A stretch of 64,000 nt of DNA from SIG440 sp045532055 (lineage in GTDB: Bacteria; Bacillota; Clostridia; Monoglobales; Monoglobaceae), in contig JAZSFF010000026.1 in NCBI GenBank assembly GCA_045532055.1, positions 1 to 64,000 of the forward strand, written 5' to 3'. The translations under genes were made by a program, and so were the position numbers. Numbering within the stretch: position 1 is the stretch's first letter; each line of letters opens with the position of its first letter. Of the stretch, positions 48,690 through 56,375 are shown piece by piece. The notes under the pieces are model-generated. The model was not told the origin of the DNA, searched no databases, and saw only the letters and a program-made list of their open reading frames with translations.

Positions 48690-48718
48690 ATTTTACAGGA
48701 AAAATCCGACTTTGTAAA
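48690..48718 (-). promoter_or_regulatory. promoter of ileS
   Basis: Minus-strand TTTACA (48718-48713), a 17-base spacer and TAAAAT (48695-48690) with a TG just upstream of the -10. The leader is only about 45 bases. Confidence 0.72.
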
Positions 48719-48782
48719 GAGATTTGAGGAAATTCCTTAAATTTTTAGTAACTTTTTTCCTGTTTGTTAACAAAAAAGTCAT

Positions 48783-48810
48783 TGAAATAACCCTTTTTCT
48801 GTGGTATACT
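48783..48810 (+). promoter_or_regulatory. promoter of clpE
   Basis: TTGAAA (48783-48788), a 16-base spacer and TATACT (48805-48810) with a TGG extended -10. No CIRCE element or CtsR heptad repeat is visible around it. Confidence 0.7.
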
Positions 48811-48872
48811 GTTTTTTACGTTAATGAAAAATCGGCATGTTTTGTGCCACTTATGATATACGGAGGTAAACT

Positions 48873-51227
48873 ATGCTCTGTGCAAGATGCAAAAAGAATA
48901 TGGCCGTGGTTTTTGTCACAAGAATGGAACCCGACGGCAAGCAGGTGAATGAGGGCTACTGCCTTTCCTGTGCAAAGGAACTGAATATCGCACCCCTTGA
49001 CAATATGCTGAAAGGTCTTGGAATCACCGCGGAAGAGTTTGACAATATGAACAGCGAAACTCTGGAAATGATGCGTGGAATGATGGAAAACGGCGAGGAC
49101 TTTGACCCATCACAGATGTTGGGTGAGATTATGGGCGAAGAGGATTTTGATGACAGTGAAGACGGCGGTGCTGTAAAGAAGTCACCCCTTTCCTTCCTTT
49201 CAAACATGTTTGACGGTTCAAAATCCCAAAACTCCAAAGAGGGTAATCCTCCCGAAAAAGCCACAAAAACCGACAAAAAAGAAAAATCAAAAAATAAACG
49301 CAAGTTCCTTGATATGTACGGCACAAACCTTACCTCCAAGGCAAAACGAGGCGAGATTGATCGTGTGGTTGGCCGTGAGGTAGAGATGAATCGTGTTACA
49401 CAGATCCTCAACCGCCGCACCAAAAATAACCCTGTCCTGATAGGCGAGCCTGGCGTAGGTAAAACTGCTATTGCAGAGGGTTTGGCTTTGCGTATTGCAG
49501 AGGGCAATGTCCCTGCAAAACTTCTGGGATACGAAATATATCTACTTGATATGGCGGCAATGGTTGCAGGAACTCAGTTCCGCGGTCAGTTTGAATCACG
49601 TCTCAAAAGCCTCATAACAGAAGTCAAGGCGTTGGGCAACATAATCTTGGTTATTGACGAGGTTCACGTTCTTACCAAGGCAGGGGATGCTGAGGGTGCA
49701 ATGAACGCAGGTAATATTCTGAAACCCGCTCTTTCTCGTGGTGAAATCCAGATTATAGGTGCAACAACATTGGAGGAATACCGCAAGCATATTGAAAAGG
49801 ACAGTGCCCTTGAAAGACGTTTCCAAGCTGTTATTGTTGAAGAACCCTCTGTTGAGGAAACCATCGAGATGCTCAAAGGCATCAAAGGATACTATGAAGA
49901 TTATCATAAAGTAAAAATTAACGACGACATCATTCGTTGTGCCGCAGTTCTCTCAAAAAGATATATCACTGACAGATTTCTCCCTGACAAGGCAATCGAC
50001 GTAATCGACGAAGCCGCATCAAAAGCAAATCTCGACAACACCACACTTGTGGAAATCGCAAAACTTAAATCCCAACTTGCTGATGTCAAGACCGCACAAG
50101 AGGAAATCGAAACTGCACCCGAGGGCGAAAACACCGATACAACTGCAAATTATGAAAAGATTGCTGAACTCAAGAGCCGTGAATGTCAGCTTGAGGCTCA
50201 GATAGATGAACTTGAAAAGACTTTGAATGATGTTTATCTCACCCCAGACGATTTGGCTGCAGTTATTGAGGGTTGGACAAAAATTCCTGTGAAGAATATA
50301 ACCGAGTTCGAGACCAACCGTCTGGTCAACCTTGAGGAAAGACTACACAAGCATCTAATCGGTCAGGATGAGGCTGTTTCTGCTGTATCACGTGGAATCC
50401 GCCGCAAGCGTGCAGGTTTCAGTCTTAAACGACGTCCTGCATCATTCATTTTTGTTGGTCCCACAGGCGTTGGAAAAACCGAACTGGTGAAACAGATTGC
50501 CCGTGAAGTATTTGACACAGAGGATGCCCTTATCCGTTTTGATATGTCAGAGTTCATGGAAAAACATACCGCATCAAGGCTGGTTGGTTCGCCTCCCGGA
50601 TATGTAGGATATGACGATGCAGGTCAGCTTACCGAAAAGGTACGCCGTCACCCTTACTCCGTCATTCTTTTTGACGAGATTGAAAAGGCTCACCCCGACG
50701 TGTTCAACATTCTTTTGCAAATTCTGGATGACGGACGTATTACCGACAGTCATGGCAAAACTGTTTCATTTGAGGATTGTATAATCGTTATGACATCCAA
50801 TGCTGGAAGTGACACTTTGGGCGGCGTGGCAGGTTTTGGGGCGAGCAACAACGCATCCAATAAACTGAAAGCCGAAAAAGCTCTCAAACAGATATTCAGA
50901 CCTGAATTTTTGAACAGAATTGATGAAATAATCGTCTTTGACGAGCTATCTTCTGATGATCTGTTGAAAATATGTGATCTTTTCCTTGCTGAGCTTAGCA
51001 AAGGTCTTGAGGAAAAAGGCATTAACCTTTCTGTTTCTGACTCTGCAAAGGCCCGTATTTGCAAAGACGGCTACAGCAGCCAATACGGAGCAAGACCTAT
51101 GCGAAGATATATCGAAAGAAATATCGAGGACTCACTTGCCCGCATGTTCATCGGTGGTGAGATTGCCTCAGGCAGCAAGCTGTTAGTTGACGAAAAGGAC
51201 GCCAATCTGGTTGTATCCGTTCTTTAA
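48873..51227 (+). CDS. clpE: ATP-dependent Clp protease ATPase subunit ClpE
   Basis: A 784-residue AAA+ unfoldase of the ClpC/ClpE group. It begins with a zinc finger (C-A-R-C at 3-6 and C-L-S-C at 30-33) in place of the double Clp-N repeat, the hallmark of ClpE. An acidic, low-complexity linker (about 60-145) follows. AAA-1 has Walker A G-E-P-G-V-G-K-T (near 193), a short coiled-coil M domain lies near 395-465, and AAA-2 has G-P-T-G-V-G-K-T (near 531). A V-A-G-F-G loop near 651 is the likely ClpP-docking loop. ATG 48873 follows GGAGGT. It is a single-gene unit with a terminator. Confidence 0.94.
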   Translation: MLCARCKKNMAVVFVTRMEPDGKQVNEGYCLSCAKELNIAPLDNMLKGLGITAEEFDNMNSETLEMMRGMMENGEDFDPSQMLGEIMGEEDFDDSEDGGAVKKSPLSFLSNMFDGSKSQNSKEGNPPEKATKTDKKEKSKNKRKFLDMYGTNLTSKAKRGEIDRVVGREVEMNRVTQILNRRTKNNPVLIGEPGVGKTAIAEGLALRIAEGNVPAKLLGYEIYLLDMAAMVAGTQFRGQFESRLKSLITEVKALGNIILVIDEVHVLTKAGDAEGAMNAGNILKPALSRGEIQIIGATTLEEYRKHIEKDSALERRFQAVIVEEPSVEETIEMLKGIKGYYEDYHKVKINDDIIRCAAVLSKRYITDRFLPDKAIDVIDEAASKANLDNTTLVEIAKLKSQLADVKTAQEEIETAPEGENTDTTANYEKIAELKSRECQLEAQIDELEKTLNDVYLTPDDLAAVIEGWTKIPVKNITEFETNRLVNLEERLHKHLIGQDEAVSAVSRGIRRKRAGFSLKRRPASFIFVGPTGVGKTELVKQIAREVFDTEDALIRFDMSEFMEKHTASRLVGSPPGYVGYDDAGQLTEKVRRHPYSVILFDEIEKAHPDVFNILLQILDDGRITDSHGKTVSFEDCIIVMTSNAGSDTLGGVAGFGASNNASNKLKAEKALKQIFRPEFLNRIDEIIVFDELSSDDLLKICDLFLAELSKGLEEKGINLSVSDSAKARICKDGYSSQYGARPMRRYIERNIEDSLARMFIGGEIASGSKLLVDEKDANLVVSVL

Positions 51228-51232
51228 ACTCA

Positions 51233-51268
51233 AAGAATCCGGTCCGATTGATCGGATTCTTGTTTTTT
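51233..51268 (+). terminator. terminator of clpE
   Basis: A 9-bp stem AAGAATCCG / CGGATTCTT with an 11-base loop, then GTTTTTT. Confidence 0.85.
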
Positions 51269-51344
51269 GTCTGTATATACATTTCAAAACCCACATATAC
51301 TAAGCAATATTTAGAAGAATGGCAAACTTTTTTCAAAAAAACTA

Positions 51345-51373
51345 TTGACAAACGCAATAGTTGCTGTTATAAT
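51345..51373 (+). promoter_or_regulatory. promoter of the tRNA cluster
   Basis: TTGACA (51345-51350), a 17-base spacer and TATAAT (51368-51373): an exact consensus, about 40 bases before tRNA-Gly. Confidence 0.9.
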
Positions 51374-51414
51374 AATCCAGTCGGTCGGAAACGGCATGGC
51401 AACCTACCAAACAT

Positions 51415-51488
51415 GCGGGTGTAGTTCAATGGTAGAATCTCAGCCTTCCAAGCTGATTGCGTGGGTTCGATTCCCATCACCCGCTCCA
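51415..51488 (+). tRNA. tRNA-Gly (TCC)
   Basis: A full cloverleaf: acceptor GCGGGTG / CACCCGC, anticodon stem TCAGC / GCTGA with loop CTTCCAA (anticodon TCC), a T-arm with TTCGATT, and an encoded CCA. Confidence 0.96.
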
Positions 51489-51497
51489 GCAAGATTT

Positions 51498-51574
<77 letters not shown>

Positions 51575-51588
51575 CTTGCTTTTTATGT

Positions 51589-51666
51589 GGTGGGTATAGC
51601 TCAGTTGGTTAGAGCGCTAGATTGTGGCTCTAGAGGTCGTCGGATCGACTCCGACTATCCACCCCA
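51589..51666 (+). tRNA. tRNA-His (GTG)
   Basis: Acceptor GTGGGTA / TATCCAC, anticodon stem CTAGA / TCTAG with loop TTGTGGC (anticodon GTG). The extra G at 51589 can pair with C73, the tRNA-His identity element. CCA encoded. Confidence 0.96.
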
Positions 51667-51713
51667 CTACTTTTTAAGTTGGCAGCGGACAAGATTGTCA
51701 AGGTTCTTTATAT

Positions 51714-51790
51714 TGGGCTGTAGCCAAGTCGGTAAGGCACCAGACTTTGACTCTGGCATTTCGTAGGTTCGAGTCCTGCCAGCCCAGCCA
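51714..51790 (+). tRNA. tRNA-Gln (TTG)
   Basis: Acceptor TGGGCTG / CAGCCCA, anticodon stem CCAGA / TCTGG with loop CTTTGAC (anticodon TTG), T-loop TTCGAGT, CCA encoded. Confidence 0.96.
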
Positions 51791-51810
51791 CACTTTTTTA
51801 AACTTAATAT

Positions 51811-51886
51811 GGTCCATTAGCTCAGTTGGCAGAGCACTTGACTTTTAATCAAGGTGTCCCGCGTTCGAATCGCGGATGGATCACCA
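51811..51886 (+). tRNA. tRNA-Lys (TTT)
   Basis: Acceptor GGTCCAT / ATGGATC, anticodon stem CTTGA / TCAAG with loop CTTTTAA (anticodon TTT), T-loop TTCGAAT, CCA encoded. Confidence 0.96.
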
Positions 51887-51920
51887 AGCCTCGGTTTATA
51901 AATCCGAGGCTTACTTTTTT
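51887..51920 (+). terminator. terminator of the tRNA cluster
   Basis: Stem AGCCTCGG / CCGAGGCT extended by TTTA / TAAA with one bulge, then TTACTTTTTT. It starts immediately after the CCA of tRNA-Lys. Confidence 0.88.
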
Positions 51921-51921
51921 C

Positions 51922-51950
51922 TTGACAACATCTTTCCTTTTTGATAATAT
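51922..51950 (+). promoter_or_regulatory. promoter of the hydrogenase-maturation operon
   Basis: TTGACA (51922-51927) is followed at 17 bases by TAATAT (51945-51950). Overlapping TATAAT copies at 51948 and 51956 lie within a run of TAATA repeats, so the exact -10 is ambiguous. Confidence 0.68.
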
Positions 51951-51968
51951 AATAATATAATAAACTAT

Positions 51969-52073
51969 TCTCGCTGAAGGAGAGGGTTCGTCCCGACCCT
52001 GTGGCAAAGGTCTTTATTTCATATTCTTGTCAGCACCTTTGCTACCACGGCGAAGATGCTGATTTTTATTTTT
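51969..52073 (+). ncRNA. structured leader with terminator/antiterminator before hydE-hydG (candidate riboswitch)
   Basis: Two small hairpins come first: TCTC/GAGA (51969-51972 with 51980-51983) and an AGGGT..CG / CG..ACCCT stem (51983-52000). Then GTGG-CAAAGGT (52001-52011) can pair with ACCTTTG..CCAC (52035-52048). That pairing destroys the terminator formed by TCAGCA/TGCTGA and CTTTGC/GCGAAG (52030-52062). The two states are mutually exclusive and the terminator sits 17 bases before the first gene of the operon. The architecture is that of a transcriptional riboswitch or attenuator. No conserved signature of lysine, SAM, TPP, FMN, THF, cobalamin, fluoride, ZTP or T-box RNAs is visible. Confidence 0.7.
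52030..52073 (+). terminator. regulated intrinsic terminator before the maturation operon
   Basis: Outer stem TCAGCA/TGCTGA and inner stem CTTTGC/GCGAAG, a 7-base loop, then TTTTTATTTTT. The ribosome site GAAAGGTGG follows at once. Confidence 0.8.
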
Positions 52074-52089
52074 GAAAGGTGGTTTTTTT

Positions 52090-52335
52090 ATGGAAACACG
52101 TATTGCTATAATCGGAATAATCGTCCAAGACAGACACTCTGCGGAAGAGATTAACTCATTGCTCCACGAATATAGTGAATATATCATTGGCCGTATGGGT
52201 CTGCCCTATCGTGAGCGCGACCTCTCTGTAATCAGCATTATAATTGATGCACCGGCTGATATTATTGGTGCTCTTTCTGGTAAACTGGGCATGCTGAAAG
52301 ATGTAAATGTGAAAACAGTTTATTCAAAGGAATAA
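52090..52335 (+). CDS. TM1266-family hydrogenase system regulator
   Basis: An 81-residue protein of the TM1266 group, a NikR/ACT-like ferredoxin-fold domain named as iron-only hydrogenase system regulator because it accompanies the maturation genes. Typical segments are I-A-I-I-G-I-I-V, E-Y-I-I-G-R-M-G-L-P-Y and I-S-I-I-I-D-A-P. It has no DNA-binding domain, so how it would regulate is unclear. ATG 52090 follows AAAGGTGG; an upstream TTG in frame falls in the terminator T-run. It is first in the operon and 24 bases from hydE. Confidence 0.88.
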   Translation: METRIAIIGIIVQDRHSAEEINSLLHEYSEYIIGRMGLPYRERDLSVISIIIDAPADIIGALSGKLGMLKDVNVKTVYSKE

Positions 52336-52359
52336 CTTCCGCAACTGAGGAGGTTTTTA

Positions 52360-53400
52360 ATGACAAATAATGAACTTATTAAAAAACTTGAAACAAGTGG
52401 TACCTTGTCCCATGATGAATTTGTGCAAATCTTATTTTCCTATACCCAAGAAGATTTGGATTTTGCTCGTTCTATTGCACAGAAAATTGCACAAGAGCAT
52501 TTCGGCAACAAAATTTATATCCGCGGTCTTATTGAATTCACCAATATATGCAGACAAAACTGCTACTACTGTGGACTCCGTGCCGAAAACACCAAGGTCT
52601 CCCGCTACCGCCTGACAAAGGACGATATTCTTGCCTGCTGTGATGAGGGTTATCCTCTGGGGTTCCGAACCTTTGTCCTTCAGGGGGGCGAAGATTTACA
52701 CTTTGATGATGAACTTATGTGTGATATTATCCACAGCATAAAAGACAGATATCCAGATTGTGCTGTTACCCTGTCCATTGGGGAGCGTTCACGGGAGACT
52801 TACCAGAAGTATTTTAGTGCAGGAGCAGACAGATTTTTGCTTCGCCACGAAACAGCAAATGCCGAACATTATGCAAAACTTCACCCCCAAAACTTGAGTC
52901 TTGAAAACCGCAAAAAGTGTCTTTTCGCGCTAAAGGATATCGGTTTTCAGACAGGATGCGGGTTTATGGTGGGTTCACCCTGGCAGACATTTGACACTAT
53001 TGCTGAGGACCTTCTGTTTATACATGAGCTTCAGCCACAAATGGTGGGTATTGGACCTTTTATTCCCCACAAGGATACACCCTTTGGTGACAAACCCCAG
53101 GGGAGTCTTGAACTCACGCTTTTGCTCCTTGCCTTGGTGAGAATAATGCTAAAAAATGTACTACTTCCTTCTACCACTGCTTTGGGTACAATTCATCCTA
53201 AGGGTAGGGAAATGGGCATTCTCTCTGGTGCTAATGTTGTTATGCCCAATCTCTCTCCACTTGCTGTACGCAAAAAATATATGCTTTACAACGGCAAAAT
53301 TGCAACCGGCGAAGAAGCGGCAGAAGGTCTTGAAAATCTTAAAAAACGTATGCAGGACATCGGTTATGAAATCACTGTTGACCGTGGCGACTTTGCATAA
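52360..53400 (+). CDS. hydE: [FeFe] hydrogenase H-cluster radical SAM maturase HydE
   Basis: A 346-residue radical SAM enzyme involved in building the [2Fe] subcluster, including its bridging dithiolate. The C-x3-C-x2-C cluster motif is C64-R-Q-N-C68-Y-Y-C71, within a TIM barrel. The G-G-E-D motif and M-V-G-S-P-W-Q-T segment also fit HydE. AGGAGG lies 7 bases upstream of ATG 52360. It lies between the TM1266-like gene and hydG in one operon. The hydrogenases at 21448-29063 are the obvious targets. Confidence 0.95.
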   Translation: MTNNELIKKLETSGTLSHDEFVQILFSYTQEDLDFARSIAQKIAQEHFGNKIYIRGLIEFTNICRQNCYYCGLRAENTKVSRYRLTKDDILACCDEGYPLGFRTFVLQGGEDLHFDDELMCDIIHSIKDRYPDCAVTLSIGERSRETYQKYFSAGADRFLLRHETANAEHYAKLHPQNLSLENRKKCLFALKDIGFQTGCGFMVGSPWQTFDTIAEDLLFIHELQPQMVGIGPFIPHKDTPFGDKPQGSLELTLLLLALVRIMLKNVLLPSTTALGTIHPKGREMGILSGANVVMPNLSPLAVRKKYMLYNGKIATGEEAAEGLENLKKRMQDIGYEITVDRGDFA

Positions 53401-53468
53401 ATTCCATCTCATGTATGTCCACCTTGAGAATGGATATAAAGTATGTGGGCAGAAAGGCTTGAATTTTT

Positions 53469-54893
53469 ATGGCAATTTATAATCCCAAATCCTCTGTAGC
53501 TGAGGAATTTATCAATCATGAGGAAATCCTTGAAACAATCGAATATGCAAAGGCAAACAAATCAAACGCCGACCTTATATTCTCTCTCATCAAACGTGCA
53601 GAGGACTGCAAAGGTCTTACACACCGCGAGGCAGCTGTTCTTTTGGAGTGCGATATTCCTGAAGCTAATGATGCAATCAAAGCTCTTGCAATAAAGATAA
53701 AAGAAAAACTCTACGGCAACCGGATTGTTATGTTCGCACCTCTTTATCTCTCCAACTACTGCGTAAACGGATGCACGTACTGTCCTTATCACTATTGCAA
53801 CAAAAATATAACAAGAAAAAAACTCACCCAGGATGAAATCCGTGATGAGGTTATTGCTCTGCAGGATATGGGACACAAGAGGCTTGCTATTGAGCTTGGC
53901 GAGGACCCTGTAAACAATCCTATTGAGTATGTTCTTGAGAGTATCAATACTATCTACAGTATCAAACACAAAAACGGCGCAATCCGCCGTGTAAATGTGA
54001 ATATTGCAGCAACAACTGTTGAAAACTACAGAAAGTTGAAAGATGCCGGCATCGGCACATATATCCTCTTCCAAGAAACATACAACAAAGAGAATTACGA
54101 AATTCTTCACCCCACTGGTCCAAAGCATGACTATGCTTATCATACCGAGGCTATGGACAGGGCTATGGATGGCGGCATTGATGATGTTGGTATTGGCGTT
54201 TTGTTCGGGCTTGAGATGTACCGCTATGACTTTGTGGGACTTCTTATGCACGCAGAACATCTTGAGGCAGCTAAAGGGGTTGGACCTCATACAATAAGCG
54301 TACCAAGAATTTGTCCTGCTGATGATATTAAAAAAGAGGACTTCACAAATGCAATTTCTGATGATATATTTGAAAAGATAGTTGCCATCATCAGAATCGC
54401 AGTGCCCTATACAGGAATGATTATCTCTACACGAGAGTCAAAAGCATCAAGGGAACGTGTTCTGAAACTTGGCATTTCCCAGATAAGCGGCGGTTCAAAA
54501 ACATCGGTTGGCGGATATATCCACGATGAGCCTGAGGAAGAAAATTCTGCGCAGTTTGACATCAGTGATACCAGACCTTTGGACGCAGTTGTAAACTGGC
54601 TCCTTGAACTCGGGTATATTCCCAGTTTCTGTACTGCCTGCTATCGCGAGGGCAGAACCGGTGACAGATTTATGTCTCTTATTAAATCTGGTCAGATTGC
54701 AAATTGCTGTCAGCCAAATGCACTTCTTACACTTAAGGAATATCTTATAGATTATGCATCACCTGAGACGGTGAAAAACGGTCTCAAAGTGATTGAAACC
54801 GAAGTTGAAAAAATCCCCAACCCAAAAGCACGGGAGTTGGCAAAACACTATATTGAAGAAATACAAAACGGAAAACGTGATTTCAGATTTTAA
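53469..54893 (+). CDS. hydG: [FeFe] hydrogenase H-cluster radical SAM maturase HydG
   Basis: A 474-residue radical SAM tyrosine lyase that cleaves tyrosine and supplies CO and cyanide as an Fe-cysteine synthon for the H-cluster. The SAM cluster motif is C98-x3-C102-x2-C105. The C-terminal auxiliary-cluster motif C-T-A-C-Y-R-E-G-R-T-G-D-R-F-M followed later by N-C-C-Q-P is intact, which separates HydG from the thiamine enzyme ThiH. The 68-base gap from hydE has no promoter or terminator. The third maturase, HydF, is not encoded in this window. Confidence 0.96.
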   Translation: MAIYNPKSSVAEEFINHEEILETIEYAKANKSNADLIFSLIKRAEDCKGLTHREAAVLLECDIPEANDAIKALAIKIKEKLYGNRIVMFAPLYLSNYCVNGCTYCPYHYCNKNITRKKLTQDEIRDEVIALQDMGHKRLAIELGEDPVNNPIEYVLESINTIYSIKHKNGAIRRVNVNIAATTVENYRKLKDAGIGTYILFQETYNKENYEILHPTGPKHDYAYHTEAMDRAMDGGIDDVGIGVLFGLEMYRYDFVGLLMHAEHLEAAKGVGPHTISVPRICPADDIKKEDFTNAISDDIFEKIVAIIRIAVPYTGMIISTRESKASRERVLKLGISQISGGSKTSVGGYIHDEPEEENSAQFDISDTRPLDAVVNWLLELGYIPSFCTACYREGRTGDRFMSLIKSGQIANCCQPNALLTLKEYLIDYASPETVKNGLKVIETEVEKIPNPKARELAKHYIEEIQNGKRDFRF

Positions 54894-54913
54894 ATATGAA
54901 AGGAGATAAAAAC

Positions 54914-55213
54914 ATGGTAAAACACATAATTATCTGGAGTTTTAAAGAAGGACTCTCCGATGCTGAAAAACAGACCGCTGCTGTAAAAATCAAGACAGAC
55001 ATTGAGGGACTTATGGGACAGATTGATGGACTTGTGGATATCAAAATCCAAAATGTACCTCTCTCTTCCTCCACCGGCGACCTTTTGCTGGACAGCACCT
55101 TTGTGGATGAAGACGCATTGAAAGCATATCAGGTAAATCCAATACATGTTGCTGTTGCAACCTATGTACGTTCTATGGTTGGTGCAAGACAGTGCTTTGA
55201 TTTTGAAGTTTAA
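54914..55213 (+). CDS. Dabb-family (stress-responsive alpha/beta barrel) protein
   Basis: A 99-residue ferredoxin-fold protein of the Dabb family, small dimeric proteins of mostly unknown function. The N-terminus V-K-H-I-I-I-W-S-F-K, the P-L/D-G-L-V-D-I-K-I-Q-N middle and C-terminal H-x-A-V-A-T-Y-V-R are typical. ATG 54914 follows AAAGGAGA with an ideal gap. It begins 20 bases after hydG, so it is probably the last gene of the maturation operon, although a role in hydrogenase assembly is not known. Confidence 0.88.
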   Translation: MVKHIIIWSFKEGLSDAEKQTAAVKIKTDIEGLMGQIDGLVDIKIQNVPLSSSTGDLLLDSTFVDEDALKAYQVNPIHVAVATYVRSMVGARQCFDFEV

Positions 55214-55219
55214 AACGAA

Positions 55220-55248
55220 ACAGGAGAAACCGAATTGGTTTCTCCTGT
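55220..55248. terminator. bidirectional terminator between the Dabb gene and wecB
   Basis: A 12-bp stem ACAGGAGAAACC / GGTTTCTCCTGT with a 5-base loop; T-runs on both strands. Confidence 0.9.
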
Positions 55249-55253
55249 ATTTT

Positions 55254-56375
55254 TTATCTGCAATACTTTTCAACTATTGCGTCCACAATTTTCTTTGATG
55301 CAAAGCCATCACCATAAGGGTTTACTGCCTTTGCCATGGCATTGTATGCTTTTTCGTTACATATAAGTTCTTTTGCCATGTTATAGATTACATCCTCGTC
55401 AACGCCGGCAATCTTTACTGTTCCTGCATCAACTGCCTCGGGGCGTTCAGTCTCGGTTCTCATAACAAGTACCGGTTTGCCCAAAGATGGTGCTTCTTCC
55501 TGAAGTCCGCCGGAATCGGTCATTACCATATAGCCACGGCTTATAGCATTATGGAGTTCATCAGCACTTACGGGTTCAATCAGTTTCACCCTGTCCATAT
55601 CACCCAAAATGCTGTATGCAACCTCACGAACTGCCGGATTCATGTGTACCGGATAAACAACCTCAACATCCTGAAAATCTTCAACAATGCGTTTTACTGC
55701 ACGGCAGATATTTTTGAGGGGTTCGCCCAGGTTTTCTCTTCTGTGGGCTGTCATGACTATTACTTTTTTTGTATCCCAGTTCATTTCCGCAAGGCCTGCA
55801 TCCTTGAACTCATAGCTATCTCTCACCGTTGTCTTAAGCGCATCGATAACTGTGTTACCTGTTATATAAATTGTGTCATCTGACACATTTTCGCGTAATA
55901 GGTTTTCACGATTTCTCTCTGTGGGGGCAAAATGCATGTCTGCCATAACCCCTGTGAGTCTTCTGTTCACTTCTTCCGGGAATGGTGAATATTTGTCAAA
56001 TGTTCTCAGTCCTGCCTCAACATGACCTATGGCAATCTGATTGTAAAATGCCGCCAAACTTCCAACAAAAGTTGTTGATGTATCACCATGCACAAGCACC
56101 AAATCAGGTTGTGCCTCTTTCATAACACCATCCAGCCCCTCAAGACCTCTGGTTGTTATGCTGATTAGAGTCTGTCGGTCTTTCATTATATTAAGGTCAT
56201 AATCAGGCTTTATATCAAAGATTTCGAGAACCTGGTCAAGCATCTGTCTGTGCTGGGCTGTTACGCATACGATAGATTCAACATTTTCGTTTTTTTCCAG
56301 TTCCTTTACCAATGGTGCCATCTTTATTGCCTCGGGACGTGTTCCGAAAATTGTCATTACTTTAATCTTTTTCAT
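55254..56375 (-). CDS. wecB: UDP-N-acetylglucosamine 2-epimerase (non-hydrolysing)
   Basis: A 373-residue cytoplasmic GT-B-fold enzyme converting UDP-GlcNAc to UDP-ManNAc for wall polymers such as teichoic acid linkage units or teichuronic acids. F-G-T-R-P-E-A-I-K (about 8-16), H-V-E-A-G-L-R-T, the T-A-H-R-R-E-N segment and D-S-G-G-L-Q-E-E-A are conserved. ATG 56375 has AGGAGG seven bases upstream. It overlaps the tagO gene by 14 bases. Together they supply the first steps of a wall glycopolymer. It is the last gene of the minus-strand run. Confidence 0.95.
   Translation of the reverse strand: MKKIKVMTIFGTRPEAIKMAPLVKELEKNENVESIVCVTAQHRQMLDQVLEIFDIKPDYDLNIMKDRQTLISITTRGLEGLDGVMKEAQPDLVLVHGDTSTTFVGSLAAFYNQIAIGHVEAGLRTFDKYSPFPEEVNRRLTGVMADMHFAPTERNRENLLRENVSDDTIYITGNTVIDALKTTVRDSYEFKDAGLAEMNWDTKKVIVMTAHRRENLGEPLKNICRAVKRIVEDFQDVEVVYPVHMNPAVREVAYSILGDMDRVKLIEPVSADELHNAISRGYMVMTDSGGLQEEAPSLGKPVLVMRTETERPEAVDAGTVKIAGVDEDVIYNMAKELICNEKAYNAMAKAVNPYGDGFASKKIVDAIVEKYCR

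Noticed and set aside
48639..48872. T-box leader for ileS
   Set aside because: The leader is only about 45 bases from the predicted start, and no T-box antiterminator motif (GGTGG-ACCGCG type) is present.
51922..51962. TAATA-rich run as a replication or integration site
   Set aside because: It is explained by overlapping -10 elements of the promoter. No repeats flank it and the tRNA-Lys 3' end is not duplicated downstream, so there is no sign of an att site.
53562..54290. 242-codon open frame antisense to hydG
   Set aside because: A shadow of the well-conserved hydG codons; no ribosome site or recognisable domain.
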